From Bifidobacterium breve (GTDB taxonomy: Bacteria > Actinomycetota > Thermoleophilia > Solirubrobacterales > Solirubrobacteraceae), in assembly GCA_945878865.1 (NCBI GenBank), contig CAMCUD010000018.1:27999-91998 (forward strand): a stretch of 64,000 bases of DNA, given 5' to 3'. Shown one piece after another: positions 8,482 to 16,932 of the stretch. The notes under the pieces were generated by a model. The model was given only the letters and a program-made list of their open reading frames with translations, was not told where the DNA came from and searched no databases. A program made the translations under genes and the position numbers. Every line of letters begins with the position of its first letter. Position 1 is the stretch's first letter.

Positions 8482-9216
8482 ATGCAGCATGTCCGCAGCT
8501 CGGCGCTCGTCGGTGCCGTCATCGCAGGCTTGGCCTGCCCATCCGCCGCCGGGGCCGAGGTAACGCAGGACTTCGACGTGAGCATCAGCCCGGCGCGCGC
8601 CGGGGTGCCGGTCACCGTCGGCTTTAAGACCGGCACGAAGGAGTCGACCCCTGGCGTCATGCCCCCGACCGTCGCGACGGTGGAGGTGTACTTCCCGCAG
8701 GGCGCCGTTTACAACGGCGGCATGTTCCCGGTGTGCAAGGACGCGTACATCTCGCGGGAGAAGACCACCGAGGGATGCCCGGGCAAGTCCGTCCTCGGCA
8801 TCGGCAAGGGCATCGCGCTGGCGCCAGGAGGCATCGTCCAGGACGACATCACCGTCACGGCCGTCAACGGCGGGCCGTCGACGGCCAACCTGTTCCTCGA
8901 GGGCGTGTCCCCGGTGCGGCTGCAGTCGAACCTCGTCGCGAAGATGGGGCGGACCACCGGCTCGTATGGCGTGAAGCTGTCCGCGACGATCCCGGAGAAC
9001 ATGCGCGAGCCCGCACCCGGCGTCAAGGTCGCGCTCGGGCTGTTCTCGACGAAGATCGCGGGGACGGTGGTCAAGGATGGGCGCAAGCGCGGCATCGTCG
9101 AGATCCGGTCCTGCAAGACCGGGACCTGGAAGATGAAGGGCGTCTTCACATTCGACGACGGGCGCAAGATCACGACGTACGACACGGTGAAGTGCCGGCC
9201 GGCCAAGGCGTCCTAA
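8482..9216 (+). CDS. Secreted protein with one copy of a Cys-containing beta-type module
   Basis: The 244-residue protein has an N-terminal signal peptide (VRSSALVGAVIAGLACPSAAGAE, cleavage likely after AAGA or AGA near residue 26). I do not recognise a named family. Its body has the pattern FPVC then 13 residues then CPGKSVLGIG, and near the end RSCKTGTWKMKGVFTFDDG. Both patterns match those that repeat four times in the large secreted protein at 12871, so the two appear homologous. It is presumably exported and acts outside the membrane. ATG 8482 follows a GAGAGGGAGA ribosome binding site; the frame is open upstream but only through the operator. It is divergent from the CitE-MaoC gene and shares its operator. 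Confidence 0.8.
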   Translation: MQHVRSSALVGAVIAGLACPSAAGAEVTQDFDVSISPARAGVPVTVGFKTGTKESTPGVMPPTVATVEVYFPQGAVYNGGMFPVCKDAYISREKTTEGCPGKSVLGIGKGIALAPGGIVQDDITVTAVNGGPSTANLFLEGVSPVRLQSNLVAKMGRTTGSYGVKLSATIPENMREPAPGVKVALGLFSTKIAGTVVKDGRKRGIVEIRSCKTGTWKMKGVFTFDDGRKITTYDTVKCRPAKAS

Positions 9217-9245
9217 CCGCTGCCTCATGAACGTCTTCGGGTTCT

Positions 9246-9273
9246 CTTACCTGCATCGCGGACGGTATGTGCG
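9246..9273. promoter_or_regulatory. Weak candidate TetR operator, site 5 (one good half-site)
   Basis: The right half, ACGGTATGTGCG, matches the half-site shared by the other four sites over nine consecutive positions. The left half (CTTACCTGCATC) matches only about 5 of 11 defined positions. The site lies 26 bp upstream of the secreted-protein/LLM/enoyl-CoA hydratase operon starting at 9299, the right place for a regulatory site. It would be the fifth regulon member, but half of it is degenerate. Confidence 0.32.
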
Positions 9274-9298
9274 GATCGAGTTCCCCACGGGAGGACGC

Positions 9299-10906
9299 AT
9301 GACCTTCGGGATGCGCGGCGCCGCAGGCGCCTGTCTCACCTTCGTCGCCGCTGTGGCCCTCACGGCCGTGGCGGCGGCGCCGCAGGCCGGCGCGACGAGT
9401 GGCTGCACCACGCCGGCCAGCCCGGACGAGCACGAACCGCCGTGCAATCCGGCGCTCGCCGACTCGCCCTGGCCAATGCCCCACCGCAACAGTTACGCGC
9501 AGGCGTCCTCGCCCTTCCCCGGGCCTGCAGCCGGCCAGGCCACGGCCTATCAGGGCGTGCGATATCTCGGGGTGTCGTTCGCGAACATCACCGGGCCGTA
9601 CCCCGACGGCCGGCGCAACATCTTCTCGGCGGCGCTCGTCGGCGAGCAGGTGCGCCCCGTCGTGAAGGTCGACGAGCAGCACGGGCGGCTCATCGGCGCC
9701 GCGACCCGCCGGGGCGTCTCGCAGATCGGGACCACCTCCGGGGTCTACGCGCTGCTCGACCGTGACAACCGGCAGATCGTCCCGTATGGCCGGACCATCG
9801 AGGTCTGGGGCGACGCACGCCCGGGCGTGCGCGCCTCGCAGCCGAAGCTTCTGCTCCGCTATCCGCTTCCCACGCAGGCGCTGTGCCGCCCCAGCGACGA
9901 GATCGTGGGCCTGACTATGCGCTACGACGGGCGACTGGCGTTCGCCACGCGGTACGGGATGGTGGGCACGATTCCGCGCGAGCCCGAGGCGATGCGCGAC
10001 GACGCGCTGCGCGTCGCGTCGATCAACGGCGAGCAGTGCGCCGCCCCGGCGGTCCCGGAGGCCGACCTCGAGCTGATCTCGAACTCGATCGCGGCGGACG
10101 AGGCGGGCGGGATGTACCCGGCCTCCAACCGCGCGCAGTACCGCTTCGACGACGACGGCACCGCGGTCACGCGCACCTGGCGGGCCGAGTACGCGGTCGA
10201 GCCGAGCAGCGGCGGCGTACGGCTCACCGACGGCACCGGGTCGACGCCCACGCTCATGGGCACCGACGAGGACGACGACCGGTTCGTCGTCATCACCGAC
10301 GGCCAGCGCGTCATGCACCTCACGCTGCTTTGGCGCGACGAGATCCCTGAGGACTGGGAGCCCATCGCGCCGGGCAAGGACCGCCGGATCGCCTGCGAGG
10401 TGCCGATCACGTTCGATGATCCGACGGCCACCGACACCGTCTCCGAGCAGTCGGTCGTCGTGCGCGGGTACGCGAGCTACGTGCCGAACAACCAGCTGCG
10501 CCATGCGGACTGGGTCAACCGGCTGAGCGACACGCAGCGCGTCGCGGTCTCCGGTTTCCTCGGCCAGGACCCGAAGCACGCGCCGTACGGGCTCGAGCGC
10601 ATCGATTGGGACCCGGAGACGCGGACGTGCAAGGTCCGCTGGGTCAATCGCGACGTCTCGATCCCCAATGGGGTCCCCTCGATGAGCGCGGCGACGAACC
10701 TCGTGTACGGCGTCGGCCAGCGTGACGGGGTCTGGGGGCTGGAGGGCGTCGACGCCGATTCCGGCAGTTCGCGGCTCTGGGTCCCGGCGGGGCGCGACCC
10801 GGTGGACAACGGCTTCTACTCGCCCGCGGTCATCGGCGTGAACGGTGACCTCTGGACCGGCACGGTCGCCGGCCTTGGCCGGTATCGCGCGAAGGCGGCC
10901 GGGTGA
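9299..10906 (+). CDS. Secreted protein of unknown function, possible beta-propeller
   Basis: The 535-residue protein has a signal peptide (hydrophobic run near residues 12-30, then AAPQAGA). The mature start SPWPMPHRNSYAQASSPFPGP resembles the beginning of PQQ-type or other beta-propeller secreted proteins. The body has repeated strand-like segments rich in Gly, Asp and Arg and ends GVNGDLWTGTVAGLGRY, also propeller-like. I cannot assign an enzyme activity. ATG 9299 is preferred over an earlier in-frame ATG (9227) because GGGAGG sits about 7 bp upstream and the signal peptide follows directly. The stop overlaps the start of the LLM oxidoreductase gene, so this exported protein is translated together with cytoplasmic catabolic enzymes. 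Confidence 0.75.
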   Translation: MTFGMRGAAGACLTFVAAVALTAVAAAPQAGATSGCTTPASPDEHEPPCNPALADSPWPMPHRNSYAQASSPFPGPAAGQATAYQGVRYLGVSFANITGPYPDGRRNIFSAALVGEQVRPVVKVDEQHGRLIGAATRRGVSQIGTTSGVYALLDRDNRQIVPYGRTIEVWGDARPGVRASQPKLLLRYPLPTQALCRPSDEIVGLTMRYDGRLAFATRYGMVGTIPREPEAMRDDALRVASINGEQCAAPAVPEADLELISNSIAADEAGGMYPASNRAQYRFDDDGTAVTRTWRAEYAVEPSSGGVRLTDGTGSTPTLMGTDEDDDRFVVITDGQRVMHLTLLWRDEIPEDWEPIAPGKDRRIACEVPITFDDPTATDTVSEQSVVVRGYASYVPNNQLRHADWVNRLSDTQRVAVSGFLGQDPKHAPYGLERIDWDPETRTCKVRWVNRDVSIPNGVPSMSAATNLVYGVGQRDGVWGLEGVDADSGSSRLWVPAGRDPVDNGFYSPAVIGVNGDLWTGTVAGLGRYRAKAAG

Positions 10907-11976
10907 TGCGGCTCGGCGCGAGCGTCGGCTACTTCAGTGCGCTCTCCGGCGTGGAGGACGAGCTGCGCTTCGCGGTCGAGGCCGAACGCCTGGGCTACGA
11001 CTCGCTGTGGGTCGGCGAGCCGTACGGCAACGACGCTGCCACCGTGCTGGCCTGGTTCGCCGGTGCGACCTCCACCATCACGCTCGGATCGGGCATCCTC
11101 GCGATCCCAGGCCGGACACCCGCGATGTGTGGGCAGACCGCCGCGACCCTCGATCTGATCTCGGGCGGGCGGCTGATCCTGGGGCTCGGCGCGTCGGGCC
11201 CTCAAGTCTCCGAGGGCTGGCACGGCGTGCGCTTCGCCCGGCAGTTGCAGCGGACACGCGAGTACGTCGACATCGTGCGGATGGTCGTGCGCCGCGACCG
11301 GGTCCGGTACGACGGGCAGGAGTTCGTCCTGCCGCTGCCCGACGGGCCCGGCAAGGCGCTGAAGCTCATCCTCCATCCGCCTCGACGCGAGGTCCCGGTC
11401 TACCTGGCCGCGCTGGGCCCGCGCAACCTCGAGCTCTGCGGTGAGATCGCCGATGGCTGGCTGCCGCTCTGGTATGCGCCCGAGCATGCGGAGCGGCTCG
11501 CCGAGCCCCTCGTCGCGGGGGCCGAGCGGGCGGGTCGCGATCCGGCGCAGATCGCGGTGTGCCCGTCGGTGATGTTCCGGGTCGACGACGACCTCGAACG
11601 CGCCCGGGCGATCATGCGCCCGGCGCTCGCCCTGTATGTCGGTGGGATGGGTTCGCGCGAGCAGAACTTCTACCGCGCGCTCATCGGCAGCTACGGGTAC
11701 GAGGAGCTGTCGCTCGCCGTGCAGGACCGGTATCTCGGCGGCGACCAAGCCGGGGCCGCGGCGATGCTGCCGGACGAGCTCATCGATCTCGTCTGCCTGT
11801 GCGGCCCCGTCGACCGGGTCGCCGCGCGGCTGGGCGACTTCGCCGGTGCCGGCGTCGAGACGGTCATCGGGATCCCGGGCGCGATGTCCGCGGACGACCG
11901 GCTCGACCAGCTGCGTCGGCTCGCCGAGGCCGGCGCGGCCGCCGGGGTCACCATGGGCGCCCGGGCGGCCTCATGA
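10903..11976 (+). CDS. LLM class (probably F420-dependent) oxidoreductase
   Basis: The protein of about 357 residues has the luciferase-like monooxygenase TIM-barrel pattern: AERLGYDSLWVGEPYGNDA, ITLGSGILAIPGRTPAMCGQTAATLDLISGGRLILGLG, and the C-terminal GAGVETVIGIPG. In actinobacteria such proteins normally use coenzyme F420 for reductions or dehydrogenations, though flavin use cannot be excluded. Start codons GTG 10903 and ATG 10906 are adjacent and both overlap the stop of the upstream secreted-protein gene. It sits in an operon with an enoyl-CoA hydratase, so a redox step on an acyl or cyclic intermediate is plausible. Confidence 0.88.
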   Translation: MMRLGASVGYFSALSGVEDELRFAVEAERLGYDSLWVGEPYGNDAATVLAWFAGATSTITLGSGILAIPGRTPAMCGQTAATLDLISGGRLILGLGASGPQVSEGWHGVRFARQLQRTREYVDIVRMVVRRDRVRYDGQEFVLPLPDGPGKALKLILHPPRREVPVYLAALGPRNLELCGEIADGWLPLWYAPEHAERLAEPLVAGAERAGRDPAQIAVCPSVMFRVDDDLERARAIMRPALALYVGGMGSREQNFYRALIGSYGYEELSLAVQDRYLGGDQAGAAAMLPDELIDLVCLCGPVDRVAARLGDFAGAGVETVIGIPGAMSADDRLDQLRRLAEAGAAAGVTMGARAAS

Positions 11977-12770
11977 CCACGTTCGAGACCCTCGAGATCG
12001 ACCGCGCGGATGACGGCATCGTGACCGTGACGCTGTCGCGTCCCGAGTGCCTGAACGCGATCAGCGGGCAGATGTTCGTCGAGCTGCATGAGCTGTGCGC
12101 GCTGGTTGATCGAGACGAGACCATTCGTGCGGTCGTCCTCACCGGCGCGGGTCGGGGCTTCTGCGCGGGGCTCGATCTCTCCGAGGCACGCGCGATCCCG
12201 GGCATGAGCGCGCAGGAGATGCTGCGGTTGCAGGAGCATGGGGCCGACGCCATCGTGCGGTTGCGACACCTCACGGTGCCGGTCATCGCCGCGGTCAACG
12301 GCCCAGCTGCGGGTGGGGGTCTCGCGCTGGCGCTCGCGGCCGATGTGCGGCTCGCGGCGCCTGAGGCGAGGTTCGGTGTGGCGTTCGTGCGCCTGGGCCT
12401 GTCGGCGTGCGACGTCGGCGTGTCGTGGCTGCTGCCCCGCGTCGTCGGTCTCGGCCACGCGTCGGAGCTCATGCTCACCGGGAGGGTGATCGACCCATCC
12501 GAGGCTGAGCGCATCGGGCTGGTGAACCGTGTCGCCGACAGCGACGTGGTCGCCGCCGCGCGGGCCGTCGCGCAGGAGATGGTCCGCAACAGCCCGTTCG
12601 GCCTGAAGCTCACGAAGCAGGGGCTGCAGCTGGCCGTCGACGCGCCGTCGATGCAGGCCGCGGTCGCGCTGGAGAACCGCAACCAGGCGCTCGCGTCGCG
12701 GACGCGGGACATGGAGCGGGCCGTTCGCGGGTTCATCGCGAGCGAGCCGGTCGAGTACCGGGGGGACTGA
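11973..12770 (+). CDS. Enoyl-CoA hydratase/isomerase family protein
   Basis: The 265-residue crotonase has the oxyanion-hole segment GAGRGFCAGLDLSEA near residues 53-67 and the second oxyanion segment AAVNGPAAGGGLALALAAD near 106-124. The catalytic region reads FVRLGLSACDVGVSWLLPRVVG, an EchA-like variant in which the classic second glutamate is replaced by a Cys-Asp pair. The activity could therefore be hydratase, isomerase or another crotonase reaction. ATG 11973 overlaps the stop of the LLM gene. It is the last gene of the 9299-12770 operon. Confidence 0.9.
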   Translation: MTTFETLEIDRADDGIVTVTLSRPECLNAISGQMFVELHELCALVDRDETIRAVVLTGAGRGFCAGLDLSEARAIPGMSAQEMLRLQEHGADAIVRLRHLTVPVIAAVNGPAAGGGLALALAADVRLAAPEARFGVAFVRLGLSACDVGVSWLLPRVVGLGHASELMLTGRVIDPSEAERIGLVNRVADSDVVAAARAVAQEMVRNSPFGLKLTKQGLQLAVDAPSMQAAVALENRNQALASRTRDMERAVRGFIASEPVEYRGD

Positions 12771-12812
12771 GCAGGTGCACGCATGGTCTGAGCGTGTTCC
12801 GCGAGGAAGCTA

Positions 12813-12840
12813 GATACATACAGTTGTGACTGTATAGTTG
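12813..12840. promoter_or_regulatory. Putative TetR operator, site 2
   Basis: The left half GATACATACAGT is the best match to the shared half-site; the inner dyad is ATACAGT-TGTG-ACTGTAT, an exact 7-bp inverted repeat with a 4-bp centre. A possible -10 box, TATAGT (12833-12838), lies inside the right half. Repressor binding would occlude the promoter of the large secreted protein at 12871. Confidence 0.7.
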
Positions 12841-12870
12841 TTAACGGGTCGGTCGGAGGAGCGTGGAGAG

Positions 12871-15800
12871 ATGGTGCAAGGACAGCGTGGGGCGATGGCC
12901 CTGCGGGGAATCTCGCTGGTCGCAGCCACTGCGCTGCTGCTCGTACTCGCATCGTCTGCGAGCGCAACAGTCCGGATCACCGGACTCGTCGCCCAGCCGA
13001 TCTCGGCGTCGGCGGCCTGCACCACCGCGCCCCCGCCCGCGGTCGACGCGCCCGCGGGCGCCCACCGCGACCTCTGCGTCTCCGTGAGCCTGGACGGCGG
13101 CGGCGACCGCTTCGGCGGCGGCGACGACGCGCGCAACGTCGCCATGCACCTCCCGCCCGGCTTGGTCGGCAACCCGACCGCGGCGCCGACCTGTGCGGTC
13201 GCGGCATTCAAAGCCGGGCGCTGCGCGGCGGACACCCAGGTCGGTGCGGTGACCGCGAGCGTCGAGACGCTCATCACGATGAGCGTGAAGGGGGAGATCT
13301 TCAACCTGGCGCCGTCCGGAGCGGAACCCGCCCGGCTCGGCCTCCAGGTCGCCGATCCGGTGTTCGGGCTCGCGACGCTGCGGATGGACGCGCCGATCAC
13401 CATCCGGACCACCACCGACTCCGGTCTCGACACCGCGGTGCTCGACGTGCCGCGCTCCTTCGCGGGCCTGCCCATCGAGATGCGGCGCATCAGCATGCGC
13501 CTCTGGGGCTCCGAGAGCGATCACCCCTCGCTCCGATCGTCCTTCGTGACGCTGCCGACCGACTGCGCGCAGAAGACGTCGAGCGTCGACGTCACGAGCT
13601 GGCAGGGGTCGACCGACACCGCGACCGCGTCGTTCACACCGACCGGGTGTGACCAGGTCCCCTTCGAGCCGGCCGTGCGGTTCTCGACCGACACGCGCCG
13701 CACGGAGACGCCGACCGCGCTGACCGCGTCCATCACCTTCCCGGAACAGGACGAACCGCGGGTGCAGGCGCACCTGGACTCCGCGCGCATCGTCATGCCG
13801 CTCGGCATCGAGCCGTCGCCGTCGATCGGCTCCGACCCGTCGCTCGTGGTGTGCACCGCCGAGCAGCTCGGGCTCGGGCAGGCCGGTCCGGCCGCGTGCC
13901 CGGCGGGGAGCCGCGTGGGGGAGGCGCGGTTCGCCTCGTACGTCCTGCCCACGCCCCTCGCCGGCTCGGTGTATCTCGCCGAGCCGGAAGGGGACGCGCT
14001 CATGCGGATCTTCATCCTCGCTGAGCTCGGCCCCCAGCGTGACGCGCCGCGGTACAAGTTCGCCATCGATGTGGAGGTCGACGACGCGACCGGTCAGATG
14101 AGCGCGGTCATCGACGATCTGCCGCCGCTGCCCTTCACCGACTTCGACCTGACGTTCCGCGGTGGCGACACCGCAGTCGTCTCGACCCCGCGCGACTGCG
14201 GCACGGCCAGCGGGGCGCTCACACTGCTCCCGGACAGCGGCGGGGCGGCACGCACCCTGGACGCCGCGGTCACGGTGGATGAAGGCTGCGGGGACAACCA
14301 GGCGTTCTCGCCGAGCATCGGGCTGGCCGTCGACCCGCTCCAGGCCGGCGCAGATGCATCCCTCAGCACGATCGTCGAACGTCCGGACCGGCAGGCGCAC
14401 CTCTCGCGCATGGACGTCTCGCTGCCGACCGGCCTGCTCGGGAGGCTGGGCTCGCTCACGTTCTGCCCCGTGGCGGTCGCGCGGGCCGCGGCGTGCCCGC
14501 CGGAGAGCCGCATCGGACGGGCGGTGGTCAGCGCCGGGCCGGGCGGCAGCCCGGTGACGCTCACCGGCGACGTGTTCCTCACCGAGGGGATCAACGGGTC
14601 GCTCGCCGGGATGGCGGCGGCGATCCCCGCGCGGCTCGGGCCGATCGACTTGGGAACGATCGTGACGGTCGCCGAGATCCGTGCGCGAGGGACGGGCGAC
14701 GGCCTCGACATCGTCTCTGAGCCGTTCCCGTCCCGGATCGCGGGGATCCCCGTGGCGGTGCGGCGATTCGAGCTGGCGCTGGGCAGCGGGTTCGCCTTCA
14801 ACGCCACGAGTTGCGCGCCGAAGGAGGCCGTCGCGCGCTTCACCAGCGACCGCGGCCAGGCCGCGGCCTCCACGACGCCGTACCAGCCCCAGGGTTGTGA
14901 GCGCCTCGGGTTCAAGCCGCAGATCGCCGCGACGGTGAAGGGACCCGTCCCGCGCAACGCGCACCCCGAGATCTCCGCGGCCGTGCGCCTGGCACCGGGG
15001 CAGTCCAACGCGAGCAAGATGCGGATCGCACTGCCCGCCGGGCTGTCCGTGGACTTCGAGAACCTCAGCAGCATCTGCACGCAGGCGCAGTTCGAGGCGC
15101 GCGCCTGCCCCCCGGCGAGCGCGGCCGCGCGCCTGCGAGCCACCACGCCCGTCTGGCCGACGCCGCTTGAGGGCGTCGGATACGTGCTCCAGCGGCCGGG
15201 AGCCGCCCTGCCGGAGCTGGGCGTGCAGGTCGACGGCCCGATCCCGCTGGCACTTACCGGCTCGATCGAGATCGGGACGGACAAGCGGCTCTCGACCGTG
15301 TTCGCCGGTCTGCCCGACGTGCCGCTCTCGGAGATCGAGCTCACGCTCACGGGCGGTCCGAAGGGGCTGCTCGTGGCGACGAAGGATCTGTGCACGGGCA
15401 ACGCGCCACGCTTCGACGGAACGCTCGACGCGCACTCCGGGGCAGCGACGAAGATCTCGGTCGCGGCCCAGACCACGGGGTGTCGGCCCTCGGCGACCGT
15501 CCAGTCCGGTTCGCTGCGGGACGGGCGCCCGGCGGTCACGCTGCGGGCCGACAGCGGGCAGCAACGGCTCTCCGACGTGCGCCTGCGCCTGCCGTCGGGG
15601 ATGCGGATGGCGTCCGCGCAGAGCGTGCGCAAGCGGCTGAAGCTCACGGCGGTCGGGGGTGATCGCCGGCGGGCGCGTGTGACCGTGGGCCGCGAGAGCA
15701 TCCGGGTGCGCGTGCCGGCCGCGGCGTCCGTCCGGCGGCTCACGCTGCGCCTGGACAAGGGCGCGGTGCGGGTGTCCTCGCGGCTGCGGCGCGCCCGGAG

Positions 15801-15894
15801 CCCGCGGCTGGGGTTCGAGGTGCGGCTCGCGGGACCCGGCGCGCGGACCACGAGCACGCGGGTCTCGGCCCGACCCCCGTCCGGCCAGGGATGA
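12871..15894 (+). CDS. Large secreted protein with four copies of a ~205-220-residue Cys module
   Basis: The 1007-residue exported protein has a signal peptide (ISLVAATALLLVLASSASA). It has at least four repeats marked by a cysteine at residues 108, 328, 532 and 736, each followed 8-14 residues later by a second Cys, usually as CP, then SxxG and, in most copies, an LxG segment such as AGSVYLAEP. Spacing is 220, 204 and 204 residues. Each module ends with a conserved Cys-Gly-type stretch such as PRDCGTASGAL. The C-terminal 130 residues are basic and repeat-free. The predicted structure is a chain of beta-sandwich domains on the cell surface or secreted; ligand and role are unknown. ATG 12871 is chosen for GGAGGA 10 bp upstream; ATG 12895 is an alternative. 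It is the first gene downstream of operator site 2. Confidence 0.8.
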   Translation: MVQGQRGAMALRGISLVAATALLLVLASSASATVRITGLVAQPISASAACTTAPPPAVDAPAGAHRDLCVSVSLDGGGDRFGGGDDARNVAMHLPPGLVGNPTAAPTCAVAAFKAGRCAADTQVGAVTASVETLITMSVKGEIFNLAPSGAEPARLGLQVADPVFGLATLRMDAPITIRTTTDSGLDTAVLDVPRSFAGLPIEMRRISMRLWGSESDHPSLRSSFVTLPTDCAQKTSSVDVTSWQGSTDTATASFTPTGCDQVPFEPAVRFSTDTRRTETPTALTASITFPEQDEPRVQAHLDSARIVMPLGIEPSPSIGSDPSLVVCTAEQLGLGQAGPAACPAGSRVGEARFASYVLPTPLAGSVYLAEPEGDALMRIFILAELGPQRDAPRYKFAIDVEVDDATGQMSAVIDDLPPLPFTDFDLTFRGGDTAVVSTPRDCGTASGALTLLPDSGGAARTLDAAVTVDEGCGDNQAFSPSIGLAVDPLQAGADASLSTIVERPDRQAHLSRMDVSLPTGLLGRLGSLTFCPVAVARAAACPPESRIGRAVVSAGPGGSPVTLTGDVFLTEGINGSLAGMAAAIPARLGPIDLGTIVTVAEIRARGTGDGLDIVSEPFPSRIAGIPVAVRRFELALGSGFAFNATSCAPKEAVARFTSDRGQAAASTTPYQPQGCERLGFKPQIAATVKGPVPRNAHPEISAAVRLAPGQSNASKMRIALPAGLSVDFENLSSICTQAQFEARACPPASAAARLRATTPVWPTPLEGVGYVLQRPGAALPELGVQVDGPIPLALTGSIEIGTDKRLSTVFAGLPDVPLSEIELTLTGGPKGLLVATKDLCTGNAPRFDGTLDAHSGAATKISVAAQTTGCRPSATVQSGSLRDGRPAVTLRADSGQQRLSDVRLRLPSGMRMASAQSVRKRLKLTAVGGDRRRARVTVGRESIRVRVPAAASVRRLTLRLDKGAVRVSSRLRRARSPRLGFEVRLAGPGARTTSTRVSARPPSGQG

Positions 15895-15901
15895 GAAGGC
15901 A

Positions 15902-15938
15902 GGCCGCGCGGGCGAGGGGGAGGCGCGCCCGCGCGGCC
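15902..15938. terminator. Bidirectional hairpin terminator between convergent genes
   Basis: A perfect 13-bp GC-rich stem (15902-15914 pairing with 15926-15938) encloses an 11-nt loop. It lies between the stop of the secreted protein gene (15894) and the stop of the convergent SDR gene (15954). It has no clear U-tract, so it may act in both directions as a stable stop or mRNA-end structure. Confidence 0.6.
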
Positions 15939-15953
15939 GTTCGGCGGCGTTGA

Positions 15954-16838
15954 TCAGCTGATCGCGGCGCCGCCGAGCTTGTCGGCGATCACGTCGATCG
16001 TCCACGGCTGGTCGGTGTCGATGCCCTCGCCGACCTCCCAGTTGCGCAGGCGGTTGATCTGCCCACCCTGGACGGCGAAGACCTCGCCGGTGACCGGGCA
16101 GTCGGCGGTGGCCAGCCAGGCGACGAGCGGCGAGATGTTCGCCGGATCGAACGCGTCGAACGCATCCGGATCGTCGGGCTTGGCCATCATCGCGCCGATC
16201 CCCGGCACGTCCGCGGTGAGCCGGGTGCGCGCGGTCGGCGCGATCGCGTTGACCCGCACGCCGTAGCGCTCGAGCTCGGCGGCGGCGACGAGCGTCAGCG
16301 CCGCGATCCCCGCCTTCGCCGCGCCGTAGTTGGCCTGGCCGGGGTTCGGGAGGAAGACGCCCGAGCCCGACGCGGTGTTGATGACCGCGGCATTGACCTC
16401 CTCGCCGGCCTTGCTGCGGGCCCGCCAGTGCTCGACGGCGTGACGCAGGGCAGAGAAGTGGCCCTTGAGGTGGACGCGGACGACGGCGTCCCACTCCTCC
16501 TCGGTCATCGCGTTGAGGAACCGGTCACGAAGGATGCCCGCGTTGTTGACGAGCACGTCGACGCGGCCGAACCGGTCGACCGCCGCCTGGATGAGGCGTT
16601 CGGCGCCGGCGAAGTCGGCGACGTCGTCGGTGTTCGCGATCGCCGTGCTGCCGGCGGCTTCGATCTCCGCGACCACGTCGGCGGCCGGGCCCTGGTCGGC
16701 GCCCGTGCCGTCGTTGGCTCCGCCGAGGTCGTTGATGACGACCTGCGCGCCCTCGCGGGCGAACAGCAATGCGTGTTCGCGGCCGATGCCGCGTCCCGCG
16801 CCGGTGATGACCGCGACGCGGCCTTCCAACGCTCCCAT
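15954..16838 (-). CDS. SDR family oxidoreductase (3-hydroxyacyl-CoA dehydrogenase-like)
   Basis: The 294-residue short-chain dehydrogenase has the NAD(P) motif TGAGRGIGREHALLFAREGA, an N-terminal segment VINDLGGANDGTGADQGPA typical of the HSD17B4/MFE-2-type dehydrogenases, NNAG, and an active-site Ser/Tyr/Lys arrangement (INTASGSG ... YGAAKAG). This subgroup oxidises 3-hydroxyacyl-CoA or hydroxysteroid substrates, fitting the beta-oxidation theme. ATG 16838 is preceded by GAGGAG. Its promoter region contains operator site 3, shared with the divergent TetR gene. Confidence 0.92.
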   Translation of the reverse strand: MGALEGRVAVITGAGRGIGREHALLFAREGAQVVINDLGGANDGTGADQGPAADVVAEIEAAGSTAIANTDDVADFAGAERLIQAAVDRFGRVDVLVNNAGILRDRFLNAMTEEEWDAVVRVHLKGHFSALRHAVEHWRARSKAGEEVNAAVINTASGSGVFLPNPGQANYGAAKAGIAALTLVAAAELERYGVRVNAIAPTARTRLTADVPGIGAMMAKPDDPDAFDAFDPANISPLVAWLATADCPVTGEVFAVQGGQINRLRNWEVGEGIDTDQPWTIDVIADKLGGAAIS

Positions 16839-16883
16839 GTGGTGCTCCTCTCGTAGGTGGGCGGCAGGCGCCGCCGTCGACTT

Positions 16884-16911
16884 AATACATACCAGCTTGA
16901 CTGTTTGTTTC
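16884..16911. promoter_or_regulatory. Putative TetR operator, site 3 (autoregulatory)
   Basis: The left half AATACATACCAG and the opposite-strand half GAAACAAACAGT both match the shared half-site. The site lies between the divergent SDR and TetR genes, the usual position for autoregulation by a TetR repressor. It covers the -35 hexamer of the TetR promoter proposed next. Confidence 0.68.
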
Positions 16912-16925
16912 ATACCACGTACGGT
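16897..16925 (+). promoter_or_regulatory. Promoter of tetR-thiolase, probably giving a leaderless mRNA
   Basis: TTGACT (16897-16902) and TACGGT (16920-16925) are separated by 17 bp. The ATG of the TetR gene (16933) begins 7 bp after the -10 box, where transcription would start, and no Shine-Dalgarno sequence precedes it. This fits a leaderless transcript, which is common in actinobacteria. Confidence 0.5.
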
Positions 16926-16932
16926 CCGCGCC

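Noticed and set aside
8410..9228. Upstream in-frame extension of the CitE-MaoC frame
   Set aside because: It is antisense to the secreted-protein gene and crosses the operator; conserved sequence starts at ATG 8409.
12841..16494. A 1217-codon minus-strand open frame opposite the large secreted protein
   Set aside because: It is the antisense of a high-GC3 gene; composition is Arg/Gly/Pro/Asp-rich, no start context, no domain.
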